In this document: one piece after another, positions 1 through 9,072 of the stretch
Position numbering within the stretch: the stretch's first letter is position 1
Layout: each line of letters starts with the position of its first letter
DNA from: RUG14121 sp964533935
Lineage (GTDB): Bacteria; Bacillota_I; Bacilli_A; RF39; UBA660
DNA length: 34,384 bases
Reading direction: 5' to 3'
Assembly (NCBI GenBank): GCA_964533935.1
Contig: CAZHOG010000011.1
Span: 1-34,384, forward strand
The notes under the pieces: generated by a model
Database searches by the model: none
What the model saw: only the letters and a program-made list of their open reading frames with translations
Told to the model about the DNA's origin: nothing
Made by a program: the position numbers and the translations under genes

Positions 1-49
1 TCTTTATTATTAAAAAAACTAACTATTTCTAGTTAGCTATTTTCTTAAG

Positions 50-134
50 TGGTGCAGGTAGAGGGACTCGAACCCGCATGAATCTCTTCACTAGATCCTA
101 AGTCTAGCGCGTCTACCAATTTCGCCATACCTGC
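50..134 (-). tRNA. tRNA-Leu (anticodon UAG)
   Basis: On the minus strand the acceptor arms GCAGGTA and TACCTGC pair, and the CCA tail is encoded (50-52). The anticodon loop CTTAGGA gives anticodon UAG, flanked by stem halves CTAGA and TCTAG. The T loop GGTTCGAGTCC is canonical. The 85-nt length with an extended variable arm is the class II form expected for tRNA-Leu. Confidence 0.95.
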
Positions 135-143
135 ACAATTTAA

Positions 144-220
144 TGGTGGACCTTGTAGGACTCGAACCTACGACCGCCCGGTTATGAGCCGGATGCTCTA
201 ACCAACTGAGCTAAAGGTCC
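144..220 (-). tRNA. tRNA with CAU anticodon, probably tRNA-Ile2
   Basis: The acceptor arms GGACCTT and AAGGTCC pair, the anticodon loop is CTCATAA, and CCA is encoded at 144-146. A CAU anticodon can be initiator Met, elongator Met or Ile2 (lysidine-modified). The first pair is G-C, which argues against the initiator. The sequence closely resembles what I remember of Bacillus tRNA-Ile(CAU), with C4-G69 and C5-G68 pairs as TilS prefers. Elongator Met is not excluded. It lies 9 nt upstream of the tRNA-Leu in the direction of transcription, so the two are probably co-transcribed. Confidence 0.9.
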
Positions 221-274
221 ATTGCTTATTAATAATATCATAAAATAATATTACTTTCAATATTTTTTATGTTA

Positions 275-309
275 AAAACAAATAAAAAATCTCAATTTCT
301 TGAGATTTA
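275..309 (-). terminator. Intrinsic terminator of alaS
   Basis: A 9-bp perfect stem (287-295 with 300-308, loop TTTC) overlaps the alaS stop codon. On the minus strand it is followed by TTTTTTATTTG. Because the terminator sits on the stop codon, the short alaS ORF appears to end where intended and is not an accidental truncation. Confidence 0.85.
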
Positions 310-2049
310 TTCTAAAACAGCTTTAATTCTTCTTACCCCTGCAGAAGAAGCTTCTTCTTTCTTAATTTTAAATGTTCCTAATTCATTTGTATTTTTAACA
401 TGTGGGCCACCACAAAGCTCTTTTGAAATGTTTCCAATAGAATATACTGTTACAATATCAGGATACTTTTCAATAAACATGCATTCTGCTCCAGATTTAA
501 CTGCCTCTTCTTTTGGCATTTCCTCACAAATTACATCTAATCCTTCTTGAATCCATTTATTAACTAATGCTTCAACTTTTTGTTTTTCTTCATCTGTTAA
601 TTTATGATCACAGTTAAAATCAAAACGCATTCTTTCATCAGTTATATTAGATCCTCTTTGGTGAACATCTTTGCTTACAACTTCTTTTAATGCTGCATTA
701 AGTAAATGTGTTGCTGTGTGATATTTAGTTTCTACTTCACTGTTTCCTGCTAAACCACCTTTGAATTTACCAGCTGATGCAGTTCTAGATAATTCTTGAT
801 GTTCTTTAAATTTTGCTTCAAAACCTTTTACATCAACATTTATATTTCTTTCTGATGCAAGTTCAACTGTAAGTTCAATTGGAAAACCATAAGTATCATA
901 TAAGTGGAATGCATTAGTTGCATCTATTTCAGCATTATTTTTAACAACTTTTTCAAATTCTTTTAACCCTTTTTCTAAAGTCTTATTAAATTTAATTTTT
1001 TCATTAGTTAAAATATCTAAAACCATTGTTCTATTATCTTTAATTTCTTGATAATATTTCTCATATTTATCCATAATTAATTCTGCTATTTCTCTTTCAA
1101 AATTACTATTGATATCAATATTTAATTTTTTTGCATGGCGAATAGCTCTTCTTATTAATCTTCTTAAAATATAGCCTTGGTCAGTATTAGAAGGTTTTAT
1201 TCCTGCTGGATCCGCACTGATAAATACTGCAGTTCTAATATGATCAGCAATAATTCTCATTGATTTTTGATTATCTTCATATTTAGTATTAGAAATTTTT
1301 TCTATTAATTCAATTACATCTTTCCAAATAGAAGACATGTAATTATCATTAACACCTTCTAATATAGCAGTTGTTCTTTCAACTCCCATACCTGTATCAA
1401 CATTTTTATTTGGAAGTTCTGCTACAGTACCATCATTTGATTTATTAAATTGCATAAATACATCATTCCAAATTTCAACCCATCTTGAATCTTCAGGATC
1501 AAATTTTTGAGGAATTGGATCATTACTTCTCCAATAAAACATTTCAGAATCTGGTCCACATGGTCCAGTTTCTCCAGCAATCCAAAAATTATCATCTTTT
1601 GTAGGGCTTATTCTATCTTCTGAAATACCTAAGCTTTTCCAAATTCCAATTGATTCTTCATCTCTTGGAATACTATCATTTCCTGCAAATACAGTTACTG
1701 CAAGTCTTTCAACTGGAATATTTAATACTTTAGTTAAAAATTCAAAACTCCAACTAATTGCATCTTTTTTAAAGTAATCTCCTAAACTCCAATTACCTAA
1801 CATTTCAAAAAATGTATGATGATAAGAATCCCCTATTTCATCTAAATCATTGGTTCTAATACATTTTTGATAATCACATAATCTTGTTCCATAAGGATGC
1901 TTTTGTCCCATTAAATATGGAATTAATGGTTGCATTCCTGCAGTATTAAATAATACTGATGGATCATTTTCTGGTACAACAGGTGCACTAGGTATTTGTT
2001 TATGTCCTTTACTTTCAAAAAAACTAATATATAAATCTTTTAAATTCAT
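307..2049 (-). CDS. alaS: Alanyl-tRNA synthetase, short form without the C-terminal domain
   Basis: Charges tRNA-Ala with alanine in the cytoplasm. The class II catalytic core begins at residue 1 (FNTAGMQPLIPY near residue 35, then GVER and the helical tRNA-recognition region). A complete editing domain follows, with zinc ligands HTATH at about residue 443 and CGGPH at about residue 547, and the protein ends right after it (GVRRIKAV). It is 580 aa against about 875 aa for the usual bacterial enzyme, so the DHHA1/C-Ala part is missing. Shine-Dalgarno GGAGGAAG is well placed. The ATG overlaps the stop of the upstream kinase (ATGA), and both lie behind an alanine T-box. Identity is secure; the missing domain is the odd point. 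Confidence 0.96.
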   Translation of the reverse strand: MNLKDLYISFFESKGHKQIPSAPVVPENDPSVLFNTAGMQPLIPYLMGQKHPYGTRLCDYQKCIRTNDLDEIGDSYHHTFFEMLGNWSLGDYFKKDAISWSFEFLTKVLNIPVERLAVTVFAGNDSIPRDEESIGIWKSLGISEDRISPTKDDNFWIAGETGPCGPDSEMFYWRSNDPIPQKFDPEDSRWVEIWNDVFMQFNKSNDGTVAELPNKNVDTGMGVERTTAILEGVNDNYMSSIWKDVIELIEKISNTKYEDNQKSMRIIADHIRTAVFISADPAGIKPSNTDQGYILRRLIRRAIRHAKKLNIDINSNFEREIAELIMDKYEKYYQEIKDNRTMVLDILTNEKIKFNKTLEKGLKEFEKVVKNNAEIDATNAFHLYDTYGFPIELTVELASERNINVDVKGFEAKFKEHQELSRTASAGKFKGGLAGNSEVETKYHTATHLLNAALKEVVSKDVHQRGSNITDERMRFDFNCDHKLTDEEKQKVEALVNKWIQEGLDVICEEMPKEEAVKSGAECMFIEKYPDIVTVYSIGNISKELCGGPHVKNTNELGTFKIKKEEASSAGVRRIKAVLE

Positions 2050-2576
2050 TTTACTTCCTCCATTAACTTAAAAATATCTTTTTTTAAATCTTTTAAATTT
2101 TCATTTACTATAACTTTATCAAATTTTCCATAATTATCTAATGCATGTTCTGTAGGATGATTTCTTTCAGTTTCAGTCAAATCATTTTCTCCATGCTTAT
2201 TAATTACATAAATACTATATACAAACGGATATTTAACTTTCATTTCTTCTATTTCTTCTACAAGCCTAACATCAGCAATAATAATATTAGAAAAATATTT
2301 TTCATACACTTTAATATCTTGATGCATTCTATCTGTAAAAAAATTAGGCATATTTAAATCATTTCTTATATATGCACCCATATCTTGTAAAAATTTACGT
2401 GGTTTTGTTTTAGAGTTTCCATTCCAATCAATCATTTCTGTTGCAAATAATTTTATATATTTACTATATTCAGTTATAACAGATTTCTCATTATTCTTAT
2501 CAAAATACTGCTTTATAAATGTTGCAACTTCTTGTTTTCCACTTCTCGCTTTTCCTGCTATTAGAAAAATTCTCAT
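2046..2576 (-). CDS. P-loop deoxynucleoside monophosphate kinase-like protein
   Basis: 176 aa. An N-terminal P-loop (G8-KARS-GK14) is followed by Gln where most kinases have Ser or Thr. Further on IIIADVRLVEEIEEM (about residues 98-112) and NHPTEHALDNY (about 138-148) resemble the dNMP kinase/dephospho-CoA kinase-like fold, so it probably phosphorylates a small nucleotide. The substrate cannot be read from the sequence. A strong GGAGGAG site precedes the ATG. It is the first gene behind the alanine T-box and overlaps alaS by 4 nt, so its expression should follow uncharged tRNA-Ala. No functional link to alanylation is known to me. Confidence 0.72.
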   Translation of the reverse strand: MRIFLIAGKARSGKQEVATFIKQYFDKNNEKSVITEYSKYIKLFATEMIDWNGNSKTKPRKFLQDMGAYIRNDLNMPNFFTDRMHQDIKVYEKYFSNIIIADVRLVEEIEEMKVKYPFVYSIYVINKHGENDLTETERNHPTEHALDNYGKFDKVIVNENLKDLKKDIFKLMEEVK

Positions 2577-2587
2577 ATCTCCTCCTA

Positions 2588-2738
2588 CTAAAAAAGGTAA
2601 CGCATATTGCCAAGGAGCAAATTATGCGGTACCATCCTATTTTTATCTTAATTATAATAACGGTTTATCACCATACAATTTCATAAAGTAGCAAAATTAT
2701 AATTAATTATTAGTTCTCACCAAACACTAACTCTCTTC
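2588..2738 (-). promoter_or_regulatory. T-box riboswitch, alanine-specific
   Basis: The minus strand carries the T-box core TGGTACCGC (2626-2634). The competing terminator is a stem of 2623-2633 with 2596-2606 (GGTACCGCATA / TATGCGTTACC) followed by six T. Upstream are the stem I start GAAGAGAG, a specifier codon GCU at 2690-2692 followed by AC, and a stem III-like GGTGATAAACC. GCU is an alanine codon and the operon contains alaS, so the specifier fits. Uncharged tRNA-Ala should favour the antiterminator and turn on the kinase and alaS. Confidence 0.93.
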
Positions 2739-2744
2739 AAATTA

Positions 2745-2772
2745 ATTTTATAATTTATTCTTTAATCATCAA
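2745..2772 (-). promoter_or_regulatory. Probable promoter of the T-box/kinase/alaS operon
   Basis: -35 TTGATG (2767-2772), a 16-nt spacer and -10 TAAAAT (2745-2750) predict a start near 2738, exactly at the GAAGAGAG that opens the T-box. The -35 lies over the end of the preceding transporter gene. Confidence 0.55.
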
Positions 2773-3907
2773 TTGTTTCATTAAATAAATTAAATTTTTT
2801 AACAACAAATACATATATTACTTTTAATAATGCAATACATGGTGTTGCTAAAATCATACCTAGTATACCAAAGAAATGTTCAAAAAGCAATAATCCAATA
2901 ATGATAGTTACAGGATGTAACTTCATTGTTTTGCTCATTACAAGTGGTTGTAAAATAAAGTTTTCTATCGTTTGAACTACAACTACTATTATTATTGCCA
3001 TTATTCCAATAAATGTTGATTGACTAAATCCAATAATAACCGCTGCGATACCACCTATATAAGGTCCTACATATGGAATCAAATCCGTTATTCCACAAAA
3101 TAATCCAAATAACAGCGGATATTGTAATCCAATAATTGTAAATCCTATTGAATCTCCTACAAATACCATAGAAGCCACTGTTAATGTTCCGTTAACAGTT
3201 TTTCTTACTTCTGTACTAATACTAGTTAATAATTCATCAGCTTCATTTTTATTTTTTTGTGGAACTAAGTTTAATAAATGTTTTGAAATTGAATCAAAAT
3301 CAAATAACATATATAAACCGATTATTAGTCCAAAACCAATTGTCATTATTTTAGAGAATGTATTTGTAACTATTCCTAAAATAGATTCAGGCAATGTTGT
3401 TGCAAAATTATTAAACCATGACTCTAGCGTTGTAAATATGTTGTTTTTAACATTAGATAAATCAATTCCATTAACACTATTAATTGATTCGAAAAACTTA
3501 TTTGTCGCATCTTTTACTTCACCATATATTGATGGTAAATTACCGACTAATTCATTCAATTGGGTATAAACAGTTGGTATTAAAACTCTAATAAATACTA
3601 CTAAGATAATTAAAAATACAGCATAAACAATTAATGAACCAATAATACGAGGTATTTTTTTCTTTTCTAATTTTTTTACTAGTGGATTAAATAACCAAGC
3701 AATTACAAAACCTATAAATAAAGGAGCCATTACTTGTAATACAGTTTTAATAAATTTTAATACTCCCCATTCTTTTAGTAATATTGAAGCTAAGAATACT
3801 ATCGCAACAACCATTACTACATAGAAAAGTTTTAATATTCTTTTTGATAAAGAGATTACTTCATTAACTTCCTCAACATTTATATCTTTGCTTTTAAATT
3901 TAAACAT
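2762..3907 (-). CDS. AI-2E family (PerM/YtvI-type) membrane transporter
   Basis: 381 aa integral membrane protein with about seven to eight hydrophobic segments. The C-terminal half has the family signature, including LFCGITDLIPYVGPYIGG at about residues 266-283 and the ending GILGMILATPCIALLKVI. Members have been linked to autoinducer-2 export or Na+/H+ exchange, and the substrate of this one is unknown. A gene of this family also sits next to alaS in Bacillus (yrrI, from memory), so the position is conserved. It begins 21 nt after an unknown gene and is probably co-transcribed with it. Confidence 0.88.
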   Translation of the reverse strand: MFKFKSKDINVEEVNEVISLSKRILKLFYVVMVVAIVFLASILLKEWGVLKFIKTVLQVMAPLFIGFVIAWLFNPLVKKLEKKKIPRIIGSLIVYAVFLIILVVFIRVLIPTVYTQLNELVGNLPSIYGEVKDATNKFFESINSVNGIDLSNVKNNIFTTLESWFNNFATTLPESILGIVTNTFSKIMTIGFGLIIGLYMLFDFDSISKHLLNLVPQKNKNEADELLTSISTEVRKTVNGTLTVASMVFVGDSIGFTIIGLQYPLLFGLFCGITDLIPYVGPYIGGIAAVIIGFSQSTFIGIMAIIIVVVVQTIENFILQPLVMSKTMKLHPVTIIIGLLLFEHFFGILGMILATPCIALLKVIYVFVVKKFNLFNETIDD

Positions 3908-3928
3908 TATATCATCTCAATTCTTACA

Positions 3929-4516
3929 TTAACGTTTTTTTACATTATCTTCTTCATTAAGAATTTCTAAAACATCCATTTCAAATAAATCATTTATATT
4001 GTAATAAAATACATTTATTATTTCAGTATATTGTTTAAGTTCTTCTATTTTAGCATTAATAAAATCTTCATCATGGCTATATCTATGAGCCGCAATAATG
4101 ATATCTGAAACAGCAGAAATTCCTCTACTTAATTCTAAATCATTAGGAATTGAAATCTTTGTATATTCTGGATTTCCATCTTCATAAAAATTTTTAATAA
4201 TCATAGCAGATGCAAAATCTGCTTCATTCATTCTACTTGAATCTATATATTTATTAACCCAAGCAAAATATTTAGCAATAATTGATTTATGATTGTATAC
4301 TAAATCAATTATATACAATCTTCTAATTTTATCAGAAATATCCTTATCAAAAATACTTTTAATTTCATTGTTTACTACTACAGTTTCATCTTCATCATAA
4401 ACATTAACTAAAGCATAGCTTGATAATAATTCTTCCTTTTCATTCATTTCTTTACAAATATAAACATTTACAGTATCTAAATACTCTCCGTTATCTGTCA
4501 AAATTTCTTTTTTCAT
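3929..4516 (-). CDS. Hypothetical protein, 195 aa
   Basis: Not recognised. A soluble, acidic protein with no signal peptide or membrane segment. The N-terminal third looks like a beta-rich domain (LSSYALVNVYDEDETVVV) and the remainder is helical. The start is the ATG at 4516, with AGGAGTG six bases upstream; a GTG three codons earlier lies inside that ribosome site and is unlikely. It precedes the AI-2E transporter by 21 nt, suggesting one operon. Confidence 0.7.
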   Translation of the reverse strand: MKKEILTDNGEYLDTVNVYICKEMNEKEELLSSYALVNVYDEDETVVVNNEIKSIFDKDISDKIRRLYIIDLVYNHKSIIAKYFAWVNKYIDSSRMNEADFASAMIIKNFYEDGNPEYTKISIPNDLELSRGISAVSDIIIAAHRYSHDEDFINAKIEELKQYTEIINVFYYNINDLFEMDVLEILNEEDNVKKR

Positions 4517-4585
4517 AAAAATCACTCCTAAGTTTATTATATCAATTATTTTATTATATAAGTCTCTTTTTTACACTAATTTACA

Positions 4586-7132
4586 CTATTTAGTATTACT
4601 TAATTCTTTTATTTCATACAAAAGATTAATTGCTTCTATTGGTGTCATTGAAAGAGGATCCATTTCTTTAATAATCTTATCTATTTGACTATCTTCTTTT
4701 ACAGGGGCATCAAAACTTAAAGATAATTGAACATTTTCATCATTTATTTTTTTATTTGGTTTGCTTTCATAAAAAGATAATATTTCATTTGCTCTTTTAA
4801 TTACTTCTTCAGGCATTCCTGATAATTTTGCAACATGAATACCATAACTCTTATCTATAGAGCCATTTTTAATCTTATGTAAAAAGATAATATTACCATT
4901 GTCTTCTTGAGCTGAAACATGAACATTTTTAATACCTTTAAATTCCTTTTCCATACTTGTTAACTCATGATAATGTGTACTAAATAATGTTTTGCATTTT
5001 ATGTTATTATTTACATATTCTAGTATTGATGCCGCTAAACTCATACCATCATAAGTAGCAGTTCCTCTTCCAAGTTCATCAAATAAAACTAAACTATCTT
5101 CTGTTGCATTAACAATAGCATTTCTAGCTTCATTCATTTCAACCATAAATGTTGATTCGCCACTAACTAAATCATCACTAGCACCAATTCTTGTAAATAT
5201 CTTATCTATTATTGGTAAATTAGCTATCTTAGCTGGTACATATGAACCAATCTGAGCCATTATAATAATGATTGCTAATTGTCTCATATAAGTTGATTTA
5301 CCACTCATGTTTGGTCCTGTAATTAATAATGTATTAATATCACTATTCATAATACAATCATTAGATACATAACTATTTTTTGATACTCTTTCAACAACAG
5401 GATGACGTCCTTCAACTATTTCAATAATATGATTATCATTTAATGTTGGTCTTACAAGATTATAATCATCAGCACAAACAGCTAAAGAACAAATTGCATC
5501 TATTTCACTAATTATTTGAGCAACATTTTTTAATGATAATAAATATTTTTTAACTTCATTTTTAATTTCACAAAATAAATTATATTCAAGATTAATAATC
5601 TTTTCTTCAGCATTTAAAATTAATGATTCTTTTTCTTTTAATTCTGGAGATATAAATCTTTCACAATTAGTTAAAGTTTGTCTTCTTTCCCATCCTAGAT
5701 TAGGATCTATTTCTTTTGCTTGGCCTTTGCTAATTTCTATAAAATAACCAAAAACTTTATTAAAACCAACTTTTAATGTTTTAATTCCAGTAGATTCTTT
5801 TAATTTATTTTCAAAATCAGCTACAAATGTTTTTCCACCACTTCTGATACTTTTTAATTCATCTAATGTTTCGTTATAACCATCTTTAATAATAAATCCT
5901 TCTTTAATAGTCACTGGTGGATTTTCATATATTGATTTTTCTAATAGTTCACACAATTTAACATGTTCATCTATTTGATAATTAAACCCTAATTCTTTAA
6001 TAATTGAAGATAGTTCGGGTAACATTTTAATACTATTTTTAAGTTGTAATAAATCTCTTGCATTTAAGTTACCACAAGCAACTTTGGCACATAATCTTTC
6101 AATATCATATATACCATATAAGATTTCTCTTAACTTATCTTTTAAAATAAACTCTTGATTTAGAATACTAATTTTATCATATCTTTCATTAATTAATTCT
6201 TTATCTTTTAAAGGATTCATTAACCATTGTTTTAATTTTCTAGAACCCATACTTGTTTTAGTTTTATCTAAAAGCCATAATAACGAATATGTTCTTTCTT
6301 TTAATCTTAATGTTTCAACTAATTCTAAATTTCTAATAGTATGTATATCCATTTGAAGATAACTAGATTTATCAATAATGTTTACGTTATTAAAATGATC
6401 TAATTCTTTTAATTCTTTTACAACTAAATAATATAGTAAATGTTTTATACCAGTTTTATAATGAATATCTTCAACCTCATTAACTAAATTTTCGTATCTA
6501 TCTTCAAGATACTCTCCTGAAATAGATATTTCTACTCCATAAATATTTTTTAATTTATCTATTAATTCTACATCAGTATTATCTGCAAGAATAACTTCTT
6601 TAACATTTAAATTAATAATTTCATTAATTAATTTATCTTTTTTATAAGGTATTTCTAATATATTTAAAGAACCAGTAGATATATCAGCATAAGTCATTAC
6701 ATATTCATATTTAAAATCAAGAATACTTGCAATATAATTATTATCACATTCATTTAGTAATTCATTATCTACAACTGTTCCTTTACTAATTACTTGAATT
6801 ACTCCCCTTTTAACCATTCCTTTAGCATCTTTAGGATCTTCCAATTGCTCACAAATAGCTATTTTATATCCTTTATTAACTAATTTTTCAATATAAGGTT
6901 TAACAGAATGAAAAGGAACACCACACATTGGAATACGTTCATCTAAACCTGCATTTTTACCAGTTAAAGTAAGTTCGCATTCACGAGATGTTATTTCCCC
7001 ATCTTCAAAAAATAGTTCATAAAAATCTCCAATACGATAAAATAATAATTCCTCAACATAAGTATCTTTTATTTCCATATATTGTTTCATCATTGGACTT
7101 AATTTATTAAAATCTACTTCATTTCTTTTCAT
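4586..7132 (-). CDS. mutS: DNA mismatch repair protein MutS
   Basis: Recognises base mismatches and small loops and recruits MutL. The N-terminal mismatch-binding domain carries the Phe-x-Glu element (RIGDFYELFF, about residues 33-42). The connector, lever and clamp regions follow. The ATPase has Walker A GPNMSGKST at about residue 605, Walker B with DELGRGT and the STHYHE switch. Length (848 aa) is normal for MutS1. The start is the ATG at 7132 behind AAGGGTGG; a GTG six codons upstream overlaps that site. mutL is not adjacent here. Presence of mutS argues against a Mycoplasma-like reduced genome, which normally lacks it. Confidence 0.97.
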   Translation of the reverse strand: MKRNEVDFNKLSPMMKQYMEIKDTYVEELLFYRIGDFYELFFEDGEITSRECELTLTGKNAGLDERIPMCGVPFHSVKPYIEKLVNKGYKIAICEQLEDPKDAKGMVKRGVIQVISKGTVVDNELLNECDNNYIASILDFKYEYVMTYADISTGSLNILEIPYKKDKLINEIINLNVKEVILADNTDVELIDKLKNIYGVEISISGEYLEDRYENLVNEVEDIHYKTGIKHLLYYLVVKELKELDHFNNVNIIDKSSYLQMDIHTIRNLELVETLRLKERTYSLLWLLDKTKTSMGSRKLKQWLMNPLKDKELINERYDKISILNQEFILKDKLREILYGIYDIERLCAKVACGNLNARDLLQLKNSIKMLPELSSIIKELGFNYQIDEHVKLCELLEKSIYENPPVTIKEGFIIKDGYNETLDELKSIRSGGKTFVADFENKLKESTGIKTLKVGFNKVFGYFIEISKGQAKEIDPNLGWERRQTLTNCERFISPELKEKESLILNAEEKIINLEYNLFCEIKNEVKKYLLSLKNVAQIISEIDAICSLAVCADDYNLVRPTLNDNHIIEIVEGRHPVVERVSKNSYVSNDCIMNSDINTLLITGPNMSGKSTYMRQLAIIIIMAQIGSYVPAKIANLPIIDKIFTRIGASDDLVSGESTFMVEMNEARNAIVNATEDSLVLFDELGRGTATYDGMSLAASILEYVNNNIKCKTLFSTHYHELTSMEKEFKGIKNVHVSAQEDNGNIIFLHKIKNGSIDKSYGIHVAKLSGMPEEVIKRANEILSFYESKPNKKINDENVQLSLSFDAPVKEDSQIDKIIKEMDPLSMTPIEAINLLYEIKELSNTK

Positions 7133-7165
7133 ACTACCACCCTTAAACACTTAAAATATTATAAC

Positions 7166-7197
7166 ATAAAAAAACAAGAATTTATTTATTTCTTGTT
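7166..7197 (-). terminator. Intrinsic terminator of the 7182-7835 gene
   Basis: The stem AACAAGAA (7173-7180) pairs with TTCTTGTT (7190-7197) across a loop that contains the stop codon. The minus strand continues into a run of seven T. It separates this gene from mutS, which therefore probably has its own promoter. Confidence 0.75.
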
Positions 7198-7835
7198 AAT
7201 TTTTTATCTTCATCTTCTTCATAAATATCTATGTTAAATTTATTATGTAAATATAATATTGCAAAATCTTTAAAATAATGTAAATTACAATAAAAATCAT
7301 TAACATCAGCATCAGCATTTTCTAAAGCTTTTTTGCCCTCTAAATAAATGAAATTAAATTGTTTCATTAAATCATCTCTATATTCTTTAGGCATATCAAA
7401 TAATAATGCTGTAATCATGGTTGAATACATAGAATAAATTGTTCTCAAAAATTTTTGATCACTCATTAATTCAGTATTTTCTTGACATAAATCTAGTATA
7501 TATCCAAAATCTTTTAAACTATTTGAATATCTATCAAAAACATATCTACATTTACGATTATCATCTATCTCTTTATTTAAAACATTTTCATCTGCTGCTA
7601 ATTTTGAAAAACTATTTGAAGTTACTCCTAATAAATGAACCATTTTAGTTTTTACCATATCTTTAATCATTTTTCTTTCTTGTAAACAAACATATTTTGA
7701 AATTTTATCAATATCTTCCTCATATTTATATCTTACAATTCTTGCAAAATTTTTCAAATATTCTTTATTAATCATATCAGATGTTTCATAATAATCATTA
7801 AATAAATCTTCTAATTGATATACTTTTTCATTCAT
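7182..7835 (-). CDS. Hypothetical helical protein, 217 aa
   Basis: Not recognised. It is almost entirely alpha-helical and charged, with no signal peptide, no membrane segment and no obvious catalytic motif. The start is the ATG at 7835, preceded by AAAGGTGGG at a 7-nt distance; a GTG four codons upstream falls inside that site. It is a single-gene unit with its own terminator, upstream of mutS on the same strand. Confidence 0.68.
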   Translation of the reverse strand: MNEKVYQLEDLFNDYYETSDMINKEYLKNFARIVRYKYEEDIDKISKYVCLQERKMIKDMVKTKMVHLLGVTSNSFSKLAADENVLNKEIDDNRKCRYVFDRYSNSLKDFGYILDLCQENTELMSDQKFLRTIYSMYSTMITALLFDMPKEYRDDLMKQFNFIYLEGKKALENADADVNDFYCNLHYFKDFAILYLHNKFNIDIYEEDEDKKLTRNK

Positions 7836-7909
7836 AATTTTTCCCACCTTTAAAACTTATAAATTTTTCTTTGAGTTATTATAACACACTATTTTAAAAT
7901 ATGAAAATA

Positions 7910-8020
7910 TTATTTCAAATATTTAAAAGCAACAAAAACCCCAATTATTATTAATATTAAAAATAATAAATTTATTATTGTTTTCTTATTATATTTTATA
8001 TAAGTAATTATTTTATTCAT
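7910..8020 (-). CDS. Small single-pass membrane peptide, 36 aa
   Basis: The ORF starts at an ATG two bases after the stop of the protease gene. Its GAGGAG ribosome site is formed by the last codons of that gene, so translational coupling is likely. The product has a basic N-terminus (MNKIITYIKYNKK), one hydrophobic helix (NLLFLILIIIGVFVAF) and the ending KYLK. It may be a partner or regulator of the upstream membrane protease, but there is no recognisable family. Confidence 0.6.
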   Translation of the reverse strand: MNKIITYIKYNKKTIINLLFLILIIIGVFVAFKYLK

Positions 8021-8022
8021 TA

Positions 8023-9030
8023 TTAATTCTCCTCAAGCTTTTCTACAGCTTCTTTTAAAGTATTTACTTTAATTATTTTAATATTTAATTCTTTATCTTT
8101 TTTAACTTTAATGGCTTCATCATAATTTTCTACAGGGCACAAAAATATATCTGCTTTTTTTCTAGTAGCTCCAAGCAATTTATATTTAACGCCATCAATT
8201 TCTCCAACATTTCCTTCACTGTCAATTGTTCCCGTTCCAATTATTTTATTACCATTAGTAATATCTTCTTTTACTAAGGAATTATAAATAGCTAATGACA
8301 TCATCAATCCACCGCTAGCTCCTGATTCTCTTTCTTTTGATTCAATTTCAATTTTTGGATCTGTAGTATAATCATATGTTTCAATAATTCCAATACCCAA
8401 TTTAACTTCATCATCTATTTTTATTAATGTTGACTTAATTTTTTTCTCTTTACCATTACGTATTATTTTCATTTCAACAACATCATTTTCTTTTAAATCT
8501 TTTAAACTATTTTTTATATCATTTAGTGAAGACACTAAATTATCATTCACCGATAAAATCGTATCATTGATTTTCAAATCTGTTTTAGCTTTATTTTGAA
8601 TATATATTACTTTTAAATCTTTGCTTTTTATTTCAACGGTTTTATTAGCCAACGAATAAGCAGAAACTATTGCATTGTCTTTAGCTTGTTTCATATATAC
8701 TTTATCAATCTCTATAGTTTCATCCATATCTGTATCTTCATATACTACATCACTTTCTTTTTGAAGATCCCAATCAGGCATCACAAAGCTTAAAAGTACA
8801 AATGGTAAAGAACTTTTTACCATTGATACATATGCCATTCCTAGTTCTCCTTTACTTTCGTAACCATTTTCCACATTAATTCTATCTTTTAAATTAACTT
8901 CTCCACCAGGAATATATATTGCACAAGGTAATTCATAATTAAAAACTACAATTATTATTAATAAAGAAATTATAAACTTAATATTTTCTTTTATAAAACT
9001 TTTTAATTTTTCATATATTTTATTAAACAT
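8023..9030 (-). CDS. PDZ domain plus Lon-like serine protease (YlbL/SepM type)
   Basis: 335 aa. One N-terminal transmembrane helix (about residues 18-31) anchors an extracytoplasmic protease. A PDZ-like domain lies at about residues 125-205. The C-terminal Lon-type domain has the catalytic serine in ESGASGGLMM (Ser239) and the lysine in DGVKYKLLGA (Lys282), forming the Ser-Lys dyad. SepM processes a competence peptide in streptococci and YlbL acts in Bacillus DNA-damage recovery; the substrate here is unknown. A YlbJ-like gene diverges 42 nt away, as ylbJ and ylbL are near neighbours in Bacillus. Confidence 0.88.
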   Translation of the reverse strand: MFNKIYEKLKSFIKENIKFIISLLIIIVVFNYELPCAIYIPGGEVNLKDRINVENGYESKGELGMAYVSMVKSSLPFVLLSFVMPDWDLQKESDVVYEDTDMDETIEIDKVYMKQAKDNAIVSAYSLANKTVEIKSKDLKVIYIQNKAKTDLKINDTILSVNDNLVSSLNDIKNSLKDLKENDVVEMKIIRNGKEKKIKSTLIKIDDEVKLGIGIIETYDYTTDPKIEIESKERESGASGGLMMSLAIYNSLVKEDITNGNKIIGTGTIDSEGNVGEIDGVKYKLLGATRKKADIFLCPVENYDEAIKVKKDKELNIKIIKVNTLKEAVEKLEEN

Positions 9031-9072
9031 TTATTATTCACCTATATCATTATACCAATTTAAGGAGTAAAT

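Noticed and set aside
269..550. 93-aa plus-strand ORF
   Set aside because: It lies antisense inside alaS, has no ribosome site and no recognisable protein features.
2046..2048. TGA read as tryptophan (Mycoplasma code)
   Set aside because: TGA ends genes at natural overlaps (2046-2048, 10587-10589), so it is a stop here.
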